From contig NZ_HE578907.1 in NCBI RefSeq assembly GCF_000321005.1, positions 1,232,059 to 1,296,058 on the forward strand: a DNA stretch of 64,000 nt. The letters run 5' to 3'. Both the position numbers and the translations under genes were made by a program. Position 1 is the first letter of the stretch, and every line of letters begins with the position of its first letter. The notes under the pieces are model-generated. The model was not told the DNA's origin. It ran no database searches and saw only the letters and a list, made by a program, of their open reading frames with translations. Origin of the DNA: Anaerococcus senegalensis JC48 (GTDB lineage Bacteria > Bacillota > Clostridia > Tissierellales > Peptoniphilaceae). Shown here piece by piece: positions 1 to 8,691 of this stretch.

Positions 1-921
1 TGATTTTATTTTATTTATTAAAGTTTTGTATTTTGTTTCTACATTTTTTATATAAGTAAAGCTTTCTTTAGAAAGGTTGTAGGATAAATCCAAACTTGAA
101 TATAAAATAGTCATCGCAAATGCTTTATTATCTATTTTAATTAAATTTTCAATTATTTTATAATTTTTTTCTAAATAATTTATAATAAATTTGGGATAAG
201 ATTTTTGGTCAATGTTTTTTAAAAATATACTGATCAAATTAAATTGAGCATTATTTAAAGGAGCACCATAGGATGTAGGTTTGTCTACAATTTCTCCCTT
301 AAAAATATGAGGAAATTCTTTTTCATTTACAAGATTATTAAAGGCGTAAGAGAAAATATCGAAAACACTGGACATAAGTATAAATTTAGGTTTTTCAATT
401 CCTAATAAATAAACTTCCCTATCCAATGCTTTTAATTGGATTTTTAAATACTTATCTAGGTCTTCTTTACTTAAAGATTTTAATATTTTTTTAGTTTCAT
501 AAACTGATTTTGTTACAAGACCATTTAAATAATCACTTTTTGTAGATGTTTTTAGAAAATCTGTAATATATGTTCCTTCAAGTTTTGTAGATGTAAAAGA
601 CCTATTTAATTTTGAAATTGCAGGATCAGAAAAGGCAAATATCCCTTTTTCTAAATTATGAAAAACCCACCAAGGCCTTAAATTTGTTTTATCAAAAATA
701 TCCTTATAAACATCTCCAGAAAAATTTTTATAAATATTATAAAAATCTTCATTATCAGTAATAAGGTTTAAGGCTATATAAATAAAATCTGATTTTAAAT
801 ATTTTTCTCTAAATTTCTCATCTTCTAATGAATCTGGCACTGCATTTTTTATTAAAGAATTATCCCAAACCATAAATGATGATAAATGAGAAAATTCTTT
901 TTTTAATAATTCATACTTCAT
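1..921 (-). CDS. Unknown protein, C-terminus outside the window
   Basis: An open frame on the minus strand starts with ATG at 921 and is still open at base 1, giving about 307 residues without the C-terminus. The start follows a weak AGGTG. The protein is soluble-looking, rich in Lys, Phe, Ile and Asn, with no signal peptide or membrane segment. Two stretches, GTYITDFLK and, further on, GIEKPKFILMSS, recall the strand-loop pattern of uracil-DNA-glycosylase-fold proteins, but this is a weak resemblance and I do not assign a function. It is divergent from the surface protein at 1099. Confidence 0.7.
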   Translation of the reverse strand, partial: MKYELLKKEFSHLSSFMVWDNSLIKNAVPDSLEDEKFREKYLKSDFIYIALNLITDNEDFYNIYKNFSGDVYKDIFDKTNLRPWWVFHNLEKGIFAFSDPAISKLNRSFTSTKLEGTYITDFLKTSTKSDYLNGLVTKSVYETKKILKSLSKEDLDKYLKIQLKALDREVYLLGIEKPKFILMSSVFDIFSYAFNNLVNEKEFPHIFKGEIVDKPTSYGAPLNNAQFNLISIFLKNIDQKSYPKFIINYLEKNYKIIENLIKIDNKAFAMTILYSSLDLSYNLSKESFTYIKNVETKYKTLINKIKS

Positions 922-1058
922 AAAATCACCTATTAAACTATTTCTATAATATAATTATACATTATATTTTTTATTTTATTAGAGTAAATTGTTACTCTAT
1001 TGTTTTTATAAAATTTTTGAGGAGTCAAATTACTCAGAAATTTATATTTGTAAATGAT

Positions 1059-1077
1059 ATATTCTTTGTAAGAATAT
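1059..1077. promoter_or_regulatory. 8-bp inverted repeat upstream of surface protein
   Basis: ATATTCTT, a 3-base spacer TGT and AAGAATAT form a perfect inverted repeat 22 bases before the start codon at 1099. It could be a regulator site or an mRNA leader hairpin; the sequence does not decide. Confidence 0.35.
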
Positions 1078-1098
1078 GAACAATTTATGGAGGAAAAA

Positions 1099-2220
1099 AT
1101 GAAAAATTCTAAAAAAATAATTTTTGCTAGTGCTTTGACACTTGCTCTATCAGTTGGAACAATTTTACCAGAAAATGTAAAAGCAGATGATACTAATCCT
1201 ACTAGTAGTGAACAAAAGGTTGATGATACTGTAACATTGGACTTATATTTCAAATTAGGTAATAAAGATACTGAGTTAAAAATGGGAAACAATGTTGCTG
1301 ATATTAATGGAATACCTTATTCAATTGATTATGATTCGATAGGGAATTATCCTGCTAAAAGAGGAACGACTCTAAATATAAAAGTTAAAAATTCTTCTGA
1401 AGCTGGTGCAAAATATTATGCTGAAGGAACTTTTGACGTTCCAAAAGAAGGTTACAAATATAAAGATGATATAACTATAATTTTAAAAGAAATTAATAGT
1501 GAAGTAAATCCAACAAAACCTGATGATAAAAAAGATGAATCTACTGATAAAAAAGAAAATGATGACAAAGATAATAATGTAAAGCCTGAAGATAATAAAG
1601 ATAATAAGGATAAAAACACAGAAGTAGAAAATAAAGATAATAAAGAAAATATTTCTGATAACAAAGAAGAAAAAGATAAAAAAGAAAATATTTCTGATAA
1701 TAAAGAAGAAGACAAGAAAAACGACGATAATAAAACAGAAAATAAAAATGATGACAGCAATATAGATACTGAACAAAAAGAAGATGACAAAAATAAAGAT
1801 TCTTCCTCTCAAAAAGGTAGTGGAATGGGAGAAGGCTCTTTAAAAGAAGACTTAGAATTCAAAACTTATGATACAAAAGAAGAAGCTATTGAAAAAGCAA
1901 AAGAAGCTCTTAAAAATAATGACAAATATAATCATTACGAAATAAAAACTACTGAAGATGGAAAATATTATTATGAATTGAGCAAAAAAGATAAGGAAGA
2001 TATTAAAACTGTTCCAGTTCAACAAAACAATCCTAAAAAAGTTCAAACTACAAACAGTGAGCCAAAAAGAATTGTAAAAACTTCTCAAAGCCCAGCTAAT
2101 GTTTCTGGTAGAGTTGCTAAATCAAATAATGTCCAAACTGGAGTTTCTAGTCTTACAAGCATAGTTGCAATAGCTTCTACAAGTCTTGCTGCTTTAATTT
2201 TATCTAAGAAAAATAAATAA
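1099..2220 (+). CDS. Sortase-anchored surface protein (NVQTG signal)
   Basis: A 373-residue wall protein. I chose ATG 1099 because GGAGG at 1089-1093 sits at the right distance; the in-frame ATG at 1087 would overlap this site. Order: signal peptide (about 1-30, ending VKA), a beta-rich N-terminal domain (about 38-130), an extremely acidic and basic low-complexity linker of Lys, Asp, Asn and Glu with repeated ENISDNKEE units (about 132-245), a 45-residue module beginning FKTYDTKEEA and ending YYYELSKK, then the sorting signal NVQTG, a hydrophobic helix and KKNK. Modules like FKTYDTKEEA recur in surface proteins of anaerobic cocci. The linker likely spans the wall. The ligand is unknown. A strong terminator follows. 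Confidence 0.85.
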   Translation: MKNSKKIIFASALTLALSVGTILPENVKADDTNPTSSEQKVDDTVTLDLYFKLGNKDTELKMGNNVADINGIPYSIDYDSIGNYPAKRGTTLNIKVKNSSEAGAKYYAEGTFDVPKEGYKYKDDITIILKEINSEVNPTKPDDKKDESTDKKENDDKDNNVKPEDNKDNKDKNTEVENKDNKENISDNKEEKDKKENISDNKEEDKKNDDNKTENKNDDSNIDTEQKEDDKNKDSSSQKGSGMGEGSLKEDLEFKTYDTKEEAIEKAKEALKNNDKYNHYEIKTTEDGKYYYELSKKDKEDIKTVPVQQNNPKKVQTTNSEPKRIVKTSQSPANVSGRVAKSNNVQTGVSSLTSIVAIASTSLAALILSKKNK

Positions 2221-2230
2221 TTTCTATAGA

Positions 2231-2266
2231 TATTCCCTAGCATTTTTGCTTGGGAATATTTTTTAT
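2231..2266 (+). terminator. Intrinsic terminator of surface protein gene
   Basis: TATTCCCTAGCA pairs with TGCTTGGGAATA with one mismatch and is followed by a T-run. Confidence 0.85.
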
Positions 2267-2399
2267 TAAATTTTATTAATTTATTTTAATAAATTATTTT
2301 CATAAAAAATACCAGAAAATTTTAACAAATTATGATATAATAATATGTGTAAATTATGTGAATAATTTTTAAAAAATATTTTTTTTAAAGGAGAAAATT

Positions 2400-4403
2400 A
2401 TGACTAAGAAACAAGGAAAGCTTGCGCTTTATATTGGTCAAATTGGTATTCAAGGTATTTTAGTAATTCTTATTTTTTTATTACTAGCAAAAATCAAATC
2501 CTTTTCAGACCTTTACCAATCTGTTCTACTTGCAGGCGATGATATTGAAGGGGTAATTGATAGTCTTGGCTTTGGAGTTTTTAAATATATTAATAATTTC
2601 AAAGACCTGATTTCCTACATGGGATTTATAAAATTTTTATTTTTTATAAATTTGATTTTAATTTTTATAGCTATTATTATTTTTAAGGCTAATATTTTTG
2701 AATTTGTTTTCTCTGCTGTATCTAGTGGATTAATGCTTATTTCATATATTTTGATTCATCCTTTAATTAGCTTTTTTAATTTAGCTAAGTCTACTTTAAA
2801 GGGAATTAATTTTATGAATCCTGACTTTAGTGCAATGAGTGGAATTGAAGATAAATTAGAAAATCTAGGTTTACAAGCTGAAAATTTACTTATTACTTTT
2901 AGTCCTGGAAGGGTAAAATTTGCAGGTGTCCTTCTAGTTTTAGCTATAATTTCTTTTATAGCTTCTATATACTTTTTAGTAATGGCTGTTACTAAGAAAA
3001 AATATGAAAATGTGGATGATGTTGATCTTGAAGCTGTTAAGCAATCTTTCAAAGGATCTTACAACGAAGCTAAAAACACTATTGCTAATGTAAGTGAAGA
3101 TTTGAGCAAAAAATTAAGAGAAGATAATAATTCTTCTAATAAAGATATTAATAATAATGAAAATAATCTCCACGAAAACAAAGAAATTTCTGAAGATTAT
3201 GATGAGACTAGAATTTTAAATAGAGATGAAATTATAAATAAATCTTACGAAAAAAATGAAAATTCTAATAGTTCTTCAAGCAATAGTGGTGAAATAAAAC
3301 ATGGAGCTTATGATTTTTCTTCTGGTTTTAAGAAAAATGATTCTTACCAAGATATTGATAATGAAAATATTTCAAAACCTTTAAATGAAGAAAAAAGTTA
3401 TGAAGACTCAAAGAAAACTTCTAATGATAATTTTAATAAAACCGAAAAATTAGGAGATTTTAATGATTCAAATAACTATAACAAGGAAAAAAAATCTTCA
3501 AATAATTTGAATAATAATGGCTCTAGTATGGCTCTTTCTAAAGACCAAAAGAAATATTTATTTATTGGTTTAGGGGTTTTGGCTGTATTTATTCTATTTT
3601 TTATAGGAAGATCAATCTATTTTGGTTTGAAACCTGATGCTGAATTTGATACTTCTGCTGTTGATATTAAATTTAGTGTAGAAGGATATAGTGGATATGC
3701 AAAAGCTTCTGCAAAAACTACAGATGCTCCAGTTTTAAGCCAATTTAAAGATAAATATTTACAAAAAGATATAGAAGAAGCTTATACTCAAAAAATCACT
3801 TTGGATAAAGAAAAAAATATCAAAAATGGTGATGTAATTACTGCAACTGTTGAATATATGGCTCAACCACCATACAAAGTTGCCTTTAGTGATGAAAAAA
3901 TAGAAAAGAAATTTAAGGTTAAAGGATTAGATAAATTTATAAATTCTTACAAAGATTTAAGTCAAGATTACAAAGACAAATTTGAAGGAGATATACAAAA
4001 ACAAATCTCTGACCAATATATTTCTGATGGAGGAAGTTTATTCTCATCTAAAACAAAAAATCTCGATATGGAACTTGTTGGAGTTTTTGAAAATAAGGTT
4101 CCAAAAGATGCCATTGCTAATGATGGAGTTGACAAAAATGGTAATAGTCACAGCTATCAACTTGCCTATATTTATAAGGTAAGTTATGACAAAGTCTCTA
4201 AAGATTATGACGATGATGATAATGAGATTGAAAAATTAGAACCACAAGAAACTGTTGTAGTTTATCAAGTAGATGATATTAGTGAAAATAATGGAGCTGT
4301 AAATTACAATATCCATTCCCTTTATTCAGACCTTGACGAGGCTGATGCTATAAACAAGATAAAATATGATGGATTTAATAAGGTAGATACAGAAAAAGAA
4401 TAA
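2400..4403 (+). CDS. Large membrane protein with low-complexity middle
   Basis: 667 residues, ATG after AAAGGAG. About four hydrophobic segments lie in the first 200 residues. A long hydrophilic Asn/Asp/Ser/Lys-rich stretch follows (about 205-375), then a single transmembrane helix (about 380-400, YLFIGLGVLAVFILFFIGR). After it comes a roughly 260-residue, probably extracytoplasmic domain starting near AEFDTSAVDIKFSVEGYSG. The single helix plus domain with an FSVEGYSGYA-like start resembles envelope proteins of the TcaA/YvbJ type found in Firmicutes, which usually carry a zinc ribbon at the N-terminus; here multi-helix segments replace it. That likeness is inference. The gene stands alone between two terminators. 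Function unknown. Confidence 0.75.
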   Translation: MTKKQGKLALYIGQIGIQGILVILIFLLLAKIKSFSDLYQSVLLAGDDIEGVIDSLGFGVFKYINNFKDLISYMGFIKFLFFINLILIFIAIIIFKANIFEFVFSAVSSGLMLISYILIHPLISFFNLAKSTLKGINFMNPDFSAMSGIEDKLENLGLQAENLLITFSPGRVKFAGVLLVLAIISFIASIYFLVMAVTKKKYENVDDVDLEAVKQSFKGSYNEAKNTIANVSEDLSKKLREDNNSSNKDINNNENNLHENKEISEDYDETRILNRDEIINKSYEKNENSNSSSSNSGEIKHGAYDFSSGFKKNDSYQDIDNENISKPLNEEKSYEDSKKTSNDNFNKTEKLGDFNDSNNYNKEKKSSNNLNNNGSSMALSKDQKKYLFIGLGVLAVFILFFIGRSIYFGLKPDAEFDTSAVDIKFSVEGYSGYAKASAKTTDAPVLSQFKDKYLQKDIEEAYTQKITLDKEKNIKNGDVITATVEYMAQPPYKVAFSDEKIEKKFKVKGLDKFINSYKDLSQDYKDKFEGDIQKQISDQYISDGGSLFSSKTKNLDMELVGVFENKVPKDAIANDGVDKNGNSHSYQLAYIYKVSYDKVSKDYDDDDNEIEKLEPQETVVVYQVDDISENNGAVNYNIHSLYSDLDEADAINKIKYDGFNKVDTEKE

Positions 4404-4408
4404 AAAAG

Positions 4409-4437
4409 ATCCCAAGTTTAAAGCTTGGGATTTTTTT
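4409..4437. terminator. Bidirectional terminator
   Basis: ATCCCAAG and CTTGGGAT form a stem with A-run before and T-run after, serving the plus gene ending at 4403 and the minus gene ending at 4436. Confidence 0.9.
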
Positions 4438-5113
4438 ATAGGGCAAAATATAAAATTACAGTTGAGATAAGATTCCATAAAATATGGACAAGGGCTGATA
4501 ATTTTAAATTATTGGCAAAAAATCTTACCAATACTAAAACTAATCCAATTGAAAAATAAACCAAAAAGCTATAAATATCACCAGGCATATGAAGAAGTGA
4601 AAAAATAATATTTGCCAAAATAAGAGCTAAAATATCTTTAATATCTTGGTCACGTCTTCTAAAAATTTTTCTAAAAACTCCTGGTAGATATTCCCTAAAA
4701 GTATATTCTTCAACCAAAGGTCCTAATAAAACAATGTAAGAAATAAGAGCAGGAGAAAAATTCATTTTTAACATTGATTCAATTGTTTCTTGATTTTGTG
4801 GATTTGTTAAATTTGATCCAAAAATCAAATCAAGTAAAAAAGAAAGTCCATAAATTCCAACAAGAGAAATTAAAACTATTCTCAAATTATAAAAAAATCC
4901 TCCAGAAAATTTAAATTTCCTGTAAAAAATAAAGAAAAATATTAAGGCTACAAGAATATAGACTCCTGTCATAATATATAAAACTGCTTTGTCCACTCCC
5001 CTAATTAGAATACTATAACTTGCAGGGATAGGACCCAAAAACATTAATAAAAGTAAAAATATAAATTTAAAGAATCCATATTTCCCTGTAAATCTTTTAG
5101 ATAAATACTTCAT
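4436..5113 (-). CDS. CPBP-family intramembrane metalloprotease
   Basis: 225 residues, multi-pass membrane protein of the CPBP/Abi (Rce1-like) family. Motif 1, EEYTFREYLPGVFRK (EExxxR), lies near residue 136; motif 2, FSLLHMPGD with the metal-binding His, near 172; motif 3, HILWN, near 210. Known members are intramembrane glutamic-type or metal-dependent proteases used in protein processing or bacteriocin immunity. The start at 5113 is preceded by AAAGGAG. It stands alone, convergent with the gene ending at 4403, and shares that gene's terminator. No bacteriocin gene is next to it, so immunity is not supported here. Confidence 0.88.
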   Translation of the reverse strand: MKYLSKRFTGKYGFFKFIFLLLLMFLGPIPASYSILIRGVDKAVLYIMTGVYILVALIFFFIFYRKFKFSGGFFYNLRIVLISLVGIYGLSFLLDLIFGSNLTNPQNQETIESMLKMNFSPALISYIVLLGPLVEEYTFREYLPGVFRKIFRRRDQDIKDILALILANIIFSLLHMPGDIYSFLVYFSIGLVLVLVRFFANNLKLSALVHILWNLISTVILYFAL

Positions 5114-5205
5114 AAAACTCCTTTCGAATTTAACATTTTTATATTTTTACCCAAAAGAAAGAATTTTTTAAAATATATACATATTTCAAGCTTTACTTAA
5201 TTCAT

Positions 5206-5242
5206 GAGATCTCTCCATTCCCTACGGTCAGTCGAGATGGGT
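5206..5242 (+). repeat. PR element, plus orientation
   Basis: GAGATCTCTC ... GTCGAGATGGGT with a 15-base middle. First copy of the family in the window; faces the minus copy at 5424 across about 180 bases of AT-rich DNA. Confidence 0.85.
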
Positions 5243-5423
5243 TTGTGCTGCTATTGTTTAACTGCTAAAGTTAAATTTTATTTTTAGAAGTTATAGATTC
5301 TTTTTTCTTATGATTGAACTTTATTTATATAGCACAAATATAGTACAAAATTATGCTCTCCTTAGTATTTGATTCTAAAATTTTTTAAATCATTCGAAGG
5401 ATTTGAATATATCAAATAATTAA

Positions 5424-5452
5424 ACCCATCTCGAGCCCAGTCGAGAGATCTC
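5424..5452 (-). repeat. PR element, minus orientation
   Basis: ACCCATCTCGAG ... CGAGAGATCTC, the reverse complement of the short PR form, with only a few bases between its arms. Confidence 0.88.
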
Positions 5453-5530
5453 TTTATTATTTTTAGAAATCAATGTTTCTTTTCATTGAATTATCTGCGT
5501 TCCTATTTTTCTCTCTTCTTAATTTCTTAT

Positions 5531-5607
5531 GAGATCTATCGACTCATTTCATACGATAAATCGGGATAAAAGCGAATCCGACGATTTTTTATCTGCTCAA
5601 GATGGGT
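5531..5607 (+). repeat. PR element with nested hairpin module
   Basis: The arms GAGATCTATCGACTC and CTCAAGATGGGT each carry substitutions. Between them lies the module GATAAATCGGGATAAAAGCG ... CGATTTTTTATC, a degenerate relative of the module in the copies at 10116 and 18271. Confidence 0.8.
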
Positions 5608-5644
5608 TTATTTTTATCTTATTTAATTGCTGAAGTTTAAAATT

Positions 5645-6712
5645 TTACTTATTTTCAGACTTTTTTATATTTTTCCTTATATTATCAAATTCTTCTTCAC
5701 TCACAAATTTTCTTAAATTTTTTGAACTTATCATTCCACTTTGATTTGGAAAATGATAGAAAAACTCATTTCTAATTGTTGTCATATATTCTCCAATGGC
5801 TTCCTGTGTTATCTTTTTATTGTTTAATTCATATAAAGAATAGATTAATCTTTTTTCCCAATTACTATAGCTTCTAAATATAAAAATAGGTTTATTGGAA
5901 TTTTTATTATTTTTATATTTTCCTATTCGATACCATATGATATAACAAGCAAATAAAGAAATTTCTGATTTTAAAATATCATTACTTATTGTGCTAGCAT
6001 TTTTAGATCTAAATGGACACAATTCCATATTTACGATTTTATCTGTATTTTCTAATGTACCTTCACCTGTATTGTCAATTAATTTGTCAAAATAATTATC
6101 AATATAGTATGTACCTAGTTCTGGATTTTTCAATTCTTTTGTTAAAGTAGATTCATCACTTATTATTAAATTTTTAAGTTTTTCTATATTAATTTTTCTT
6201 TTTTTATCATCATTTTTCCATTCTTTATAAGAATTGATAATTCTCCAAAATTCATCATCTATAGGGTCTTTTTTATCTTCTAATAGGGGTGGTTTTGTAT
6301 AATAATCTTCTAAGCTGCATATTTTAGCACTTTCCTTTTTTGAAGATTCACTTTTATGAATCAAATTATTATCCAGTATGCCTATAACATTTGGATTAAA
6401 TAAACATAGATATATAAAGCCATCTTTGTAATTTCCATGAACATGAGAAGGTAAGCCATAATGAATATTAGCAACCTTGTCCTTATCTTCTTCATTTATC
6501 TTTTCACCTATTCTATTTAGCTTGTCTACCCAAGAAAAATCAGAATCGTTTTTCTCTAAACTTTCAAAAAATTTATTAAAAACTTCTTCTAATTTTATTT
6601 TTTCATAAGGATTTTTCTTATCAAGATTATCGCTGTCATGATTTTCATTTTCTTCTGCAAAATCTATTAAAGATTTTTTTAATTTTTTAAATATAACTTC
6701 ATTATTTTCCAT
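5645..6712 (-). CDS. Unknown 355-residue protein
   Basis: The product is soluble, rich in Lys, Asn, Asp and Glu, with no signal peptide or membrane helix. The start at 6712 follows GAGGGATATT. Possibly structured spots are YLCLFNPNVIG (about residue 95), NMELCPFRSKN (about 228) and PIFIFRSYSNWEKRL (about 275). The spacing of an NP-motif strand and a later FIFRS strand faintly recalls uracil-DNA-glycosylase-like folds, a guess I would not annotate. It is a lone accessory-looking gene, flanked downstream by three PR repeats, with its own promoter region after the pepF terminator. Confidence 0.75.
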   Translation of the reverse strand: MENNEVIFKKLKKSLIDFAEENENHDSDNLDKKNPYEKIKLEEVFNKFFESLEKNDSDFSWVDKLNRIGEKINEEDKDKVANIHYGLPSHVHGNYKDGFIYLCLFNPNVIGILDNNLIHKSESSKKESAKICSLEDYYTKPPLLEDKKDPIDDEFWRIINSYKEWKNDDKKRKINIEKLKNLIISDESTLTKELKNPELGTYYIDNYFDKLIDNTGEGTLENTDKIVNMELCPFRSKNASTISNDILKSEISLFACYIIWYRIGKYKNNKNSNKPIFIFRSYSNWEKRLIYSLYELNNKKITQEAIGEYMTTIRNEFFYHFPNQSGMISSKNLRKFVSEEEFDNIRKNIKKSENK

Positions 6713-6756
6713 AATATCCCTCCATTTTTTCTTACTCTATTCCTACCCCAAAAATC

Positions 6757-6790
6757 AACGAAAAAAGGAAGGATTGGCTCCTTCCTTTTG
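6757..6790 (-). terminator. Terminator of pepF
   Basis: AAAAGGAAGGA and TCCTTCCTTTT form an 11-bp stem; read on the minus strand it ends in a T-run just past the pepF stop. Confidence 0.88.
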
Positions 6791-6822
6791 GTTTTTTGAT
6801 ACTTTTTTGTTTTTACTATTTT

Positions 6823-8622
6823 CTATTCATAAAGACCAAGCTTTTCGCAAAGCTCATCTATTTGGTCAACTATTTGACCTATAAATTCAATGGTTTCTTC
6901 TAAGGCTTTTGTGTTTGTCATATCTACTCCAGCTTTTTTTGCAAGATCCATTGGGCTTAGGGTTGATCCTAGGGTTAGAACTTCTCTCCAATTTTTGATG
7001 TCTTTTTCATCTCCATTTATTATTTTTTCAGAAACTTTTGTTCCTATTGTAAGTCCTGCTGAATAAGTGTATGGATAAAGTCCCATGTAATAATGTGGTT
7101 GGCGCATCCATGTTAAATCTGATCCTTCTACAAGTTTTACATCCTCTCCCCAGAATTCTTTTAATTTTTTATTAAAAATTTCTTTAAAATCTTCTGCTGT
7201 TAGGCTTTCTCCCTTGTCAATTCTCTCGTAAACTTCTCTTTGGAAGGCTGCTTCTAGAAAATGGGTTACAAAATTGTGGTAGTAGGTTTTTGAAATCATC
7301 GTATCCAAAACCCACAATTTTTCCCTATCGTCCTTGGCATTTTTTAGTAAATATCTTTCCATGGTTATTTCGTTTGCTGTTGATGGGCTTTCTACAAAAT
7401 ACATAGAAACATCTGTGTTTATTGCATCTTGATTTTTGTTTGTATTTTCAAAATGTCCAGCGTGGCCCAATTCGTGAGCAAGAGTCATTACTTGACTCAT
7501 GTCCTTATTGTAGGTTGTCATTATATAGGAGTGGCAGCCGTAAGGTGTATCGCAAAATGCTCCGGTTCTTTTTCCTTCGTTTTGTGCATAGTCAATCCAC
7601 CTATCGCTAAAGGCTTTTTTGAGCATTTCTACATAATCATCTCCTAAAACTTTAAGCCCATCTACTATATAATCTCTAGCTTCTTCGATTTCAATTTCTT
7701 TAGAAAAACCAGAATCAATTGAAAGTTTTAAATCTGCATAGGTCATCTCGTCAAGTTTGTAAACTTTTTTCAAAATATTTGCATATTTTCTCATATGTTT
7801 TGGAAGTTTTTCCATTATTGTATTGATATGATTATCGTAAATTTCTCTTGGAATATCTTGGTAAGACAAAAGCATATCGATTACTGAATCGAATCCTCTT
7901 AAATTTGCGAGAATTTTTTCATTATTTATGTGGGTATTATAAATTGCTCCGTTTCCTGATTCATAACGAGCAAGTGCCTTATGATAGTTTTTAAAAGCTT
8001 CTCTTCTAATTTTTGTATTTTTATCACCTTCGTAATATTCTTCAAAAGTATTGTGATTTAATGGAATATTTTTTCCATCTATTTTAATATCATCAACTTT
8101 TATATCTCCATAACGCAATGACGCATATTCACCGTAAGGAGCATCAAAAGTTGGCCCTAATTTTGAAATAACTTCTTCAGCCGCATCATCTAAAATATGA
8201 TCTTTTTTGTCCAAGGCTTTTTTTAGAAAATAATCATAATCTTTGTGATTTTCTCTAACTTCATTTATAATTTTTTCATCTATTTTTGTCAAAAGTCCAT
8301 CAAAAAAAGTTAAATTTGCATAGATATCGCTTGCCTTTGACCCAAAATTTGCATATCTTTTTTGTGGGTGTGGGTCATTGGCATCAACTTCTGTAGAAAT
8401 TCCCGCAAAAGATCCAAGCCTGTGCATAGACCCATAAATTTCTGACAAATCTTTTAAGGCCTTATATAATTTATCAGAAGTATCTATTTGACTGTAAGTT
8501 GTTTTGAAATTTTCACTTGCCTTTATTGTTTTATCAAGTTCTTCATAAAATTTCTCATCACTTTCAAATAAATCCTCCAATCTCCATGTTTCTTTTATAT
8601 TAACTTCGTTTCTTTTTACCAT
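6823..8622 (-). CDS. pepF: Oligoendopeptidase F
   Basis: A 599-residue cytosolic zinc peptidase of family M3B that cleaves oligopeptides taken up from the medium. The zinc motif HELGHAGHFE lies near residue 383, with the downstream Glu ligand region NEITMERYL about 28 residues later, and the C-terminal RQPHYYMGLYPYTYSAGL stretch typical of the family. Length matches PepF proteins (about 600). The start at 8622 follows GGAGGG. It is divergent from the M29 aminopeptidase at 8692, with only about 70 bases between starts, so the two peptidase genes probably share a promoter region. Confidence 0.96.
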   Translation of the reverse strand: MVKRNEVNIKETWRLEDLFESDEKFYEELDKTIKASENFKTTYSQIDTSDKLYKALKDLSEIYGSMHRLGSFAGISTEVDANDPHPQKRYANFGSKASDIYANLTFFDGLLTKIDEKIINEVRENHKDYDYFLKKALDKKDHILDDAAEEVISKLGPTFDAPYGEYASLRYGDIKVDDIKIDGKNIPLNHNTFEEYYEGDKNTKIRREAFKNYHKALARYESGNGAIYNTHINNEKILANLRGFDSVIDMLLSYQDIPREIYDNHINTIMEKLPKHMRKYANILKKVYKLDEMTYADLKLSIDSGFSKEIEIEEARDYIVDGLKVLGDDYVEMLKKAFSDRWIDYAQNEGKRTGAFCDTPYGCHSYIMTTYNKDMSQVMTLAHELGHAGHFENTNKNQDAINTDVSMYFVESPSTANEITMERYLLKNAKDDREKLWVLDTMISKTYYHNFVTHFLEAAFQREVYERIDKGESLTAEDFKEIFNKKLKEFWGEDVKLVEGSDLTWMRQPHYYMGLYPYTYSAGLTIGTKVSEKIINGDEKDIKNWREVLTLGSTLSPMDLAKKAGVDMTNTKALEETIEFIGQIVDQIDELCEKLGLYE

Positions 8623-8691
8623 ATTTTCCCTCCATTTCTACATTTTATTATACCATCACAATAGAGTATAATGAAAAAAACGGAGGGAAAT

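Noticed and set aside
933-1292. A 119-residue minus-strand frame
   Set aside because: It overlaps the promoter and signal-peptide part of the surface protein in antisense and has no ribosome site.
1452-1812. Two long Ser/Phe/Ile-rich frames opposite the surface protein linker
   Set aside because: They are shadows of the Lys/Asp/Asn repeat on the coding strand.
7422-7647. Plus-strand frames inside pepF
   Set aside because: They lie antisense to the zinc-motif region of a certain gene.
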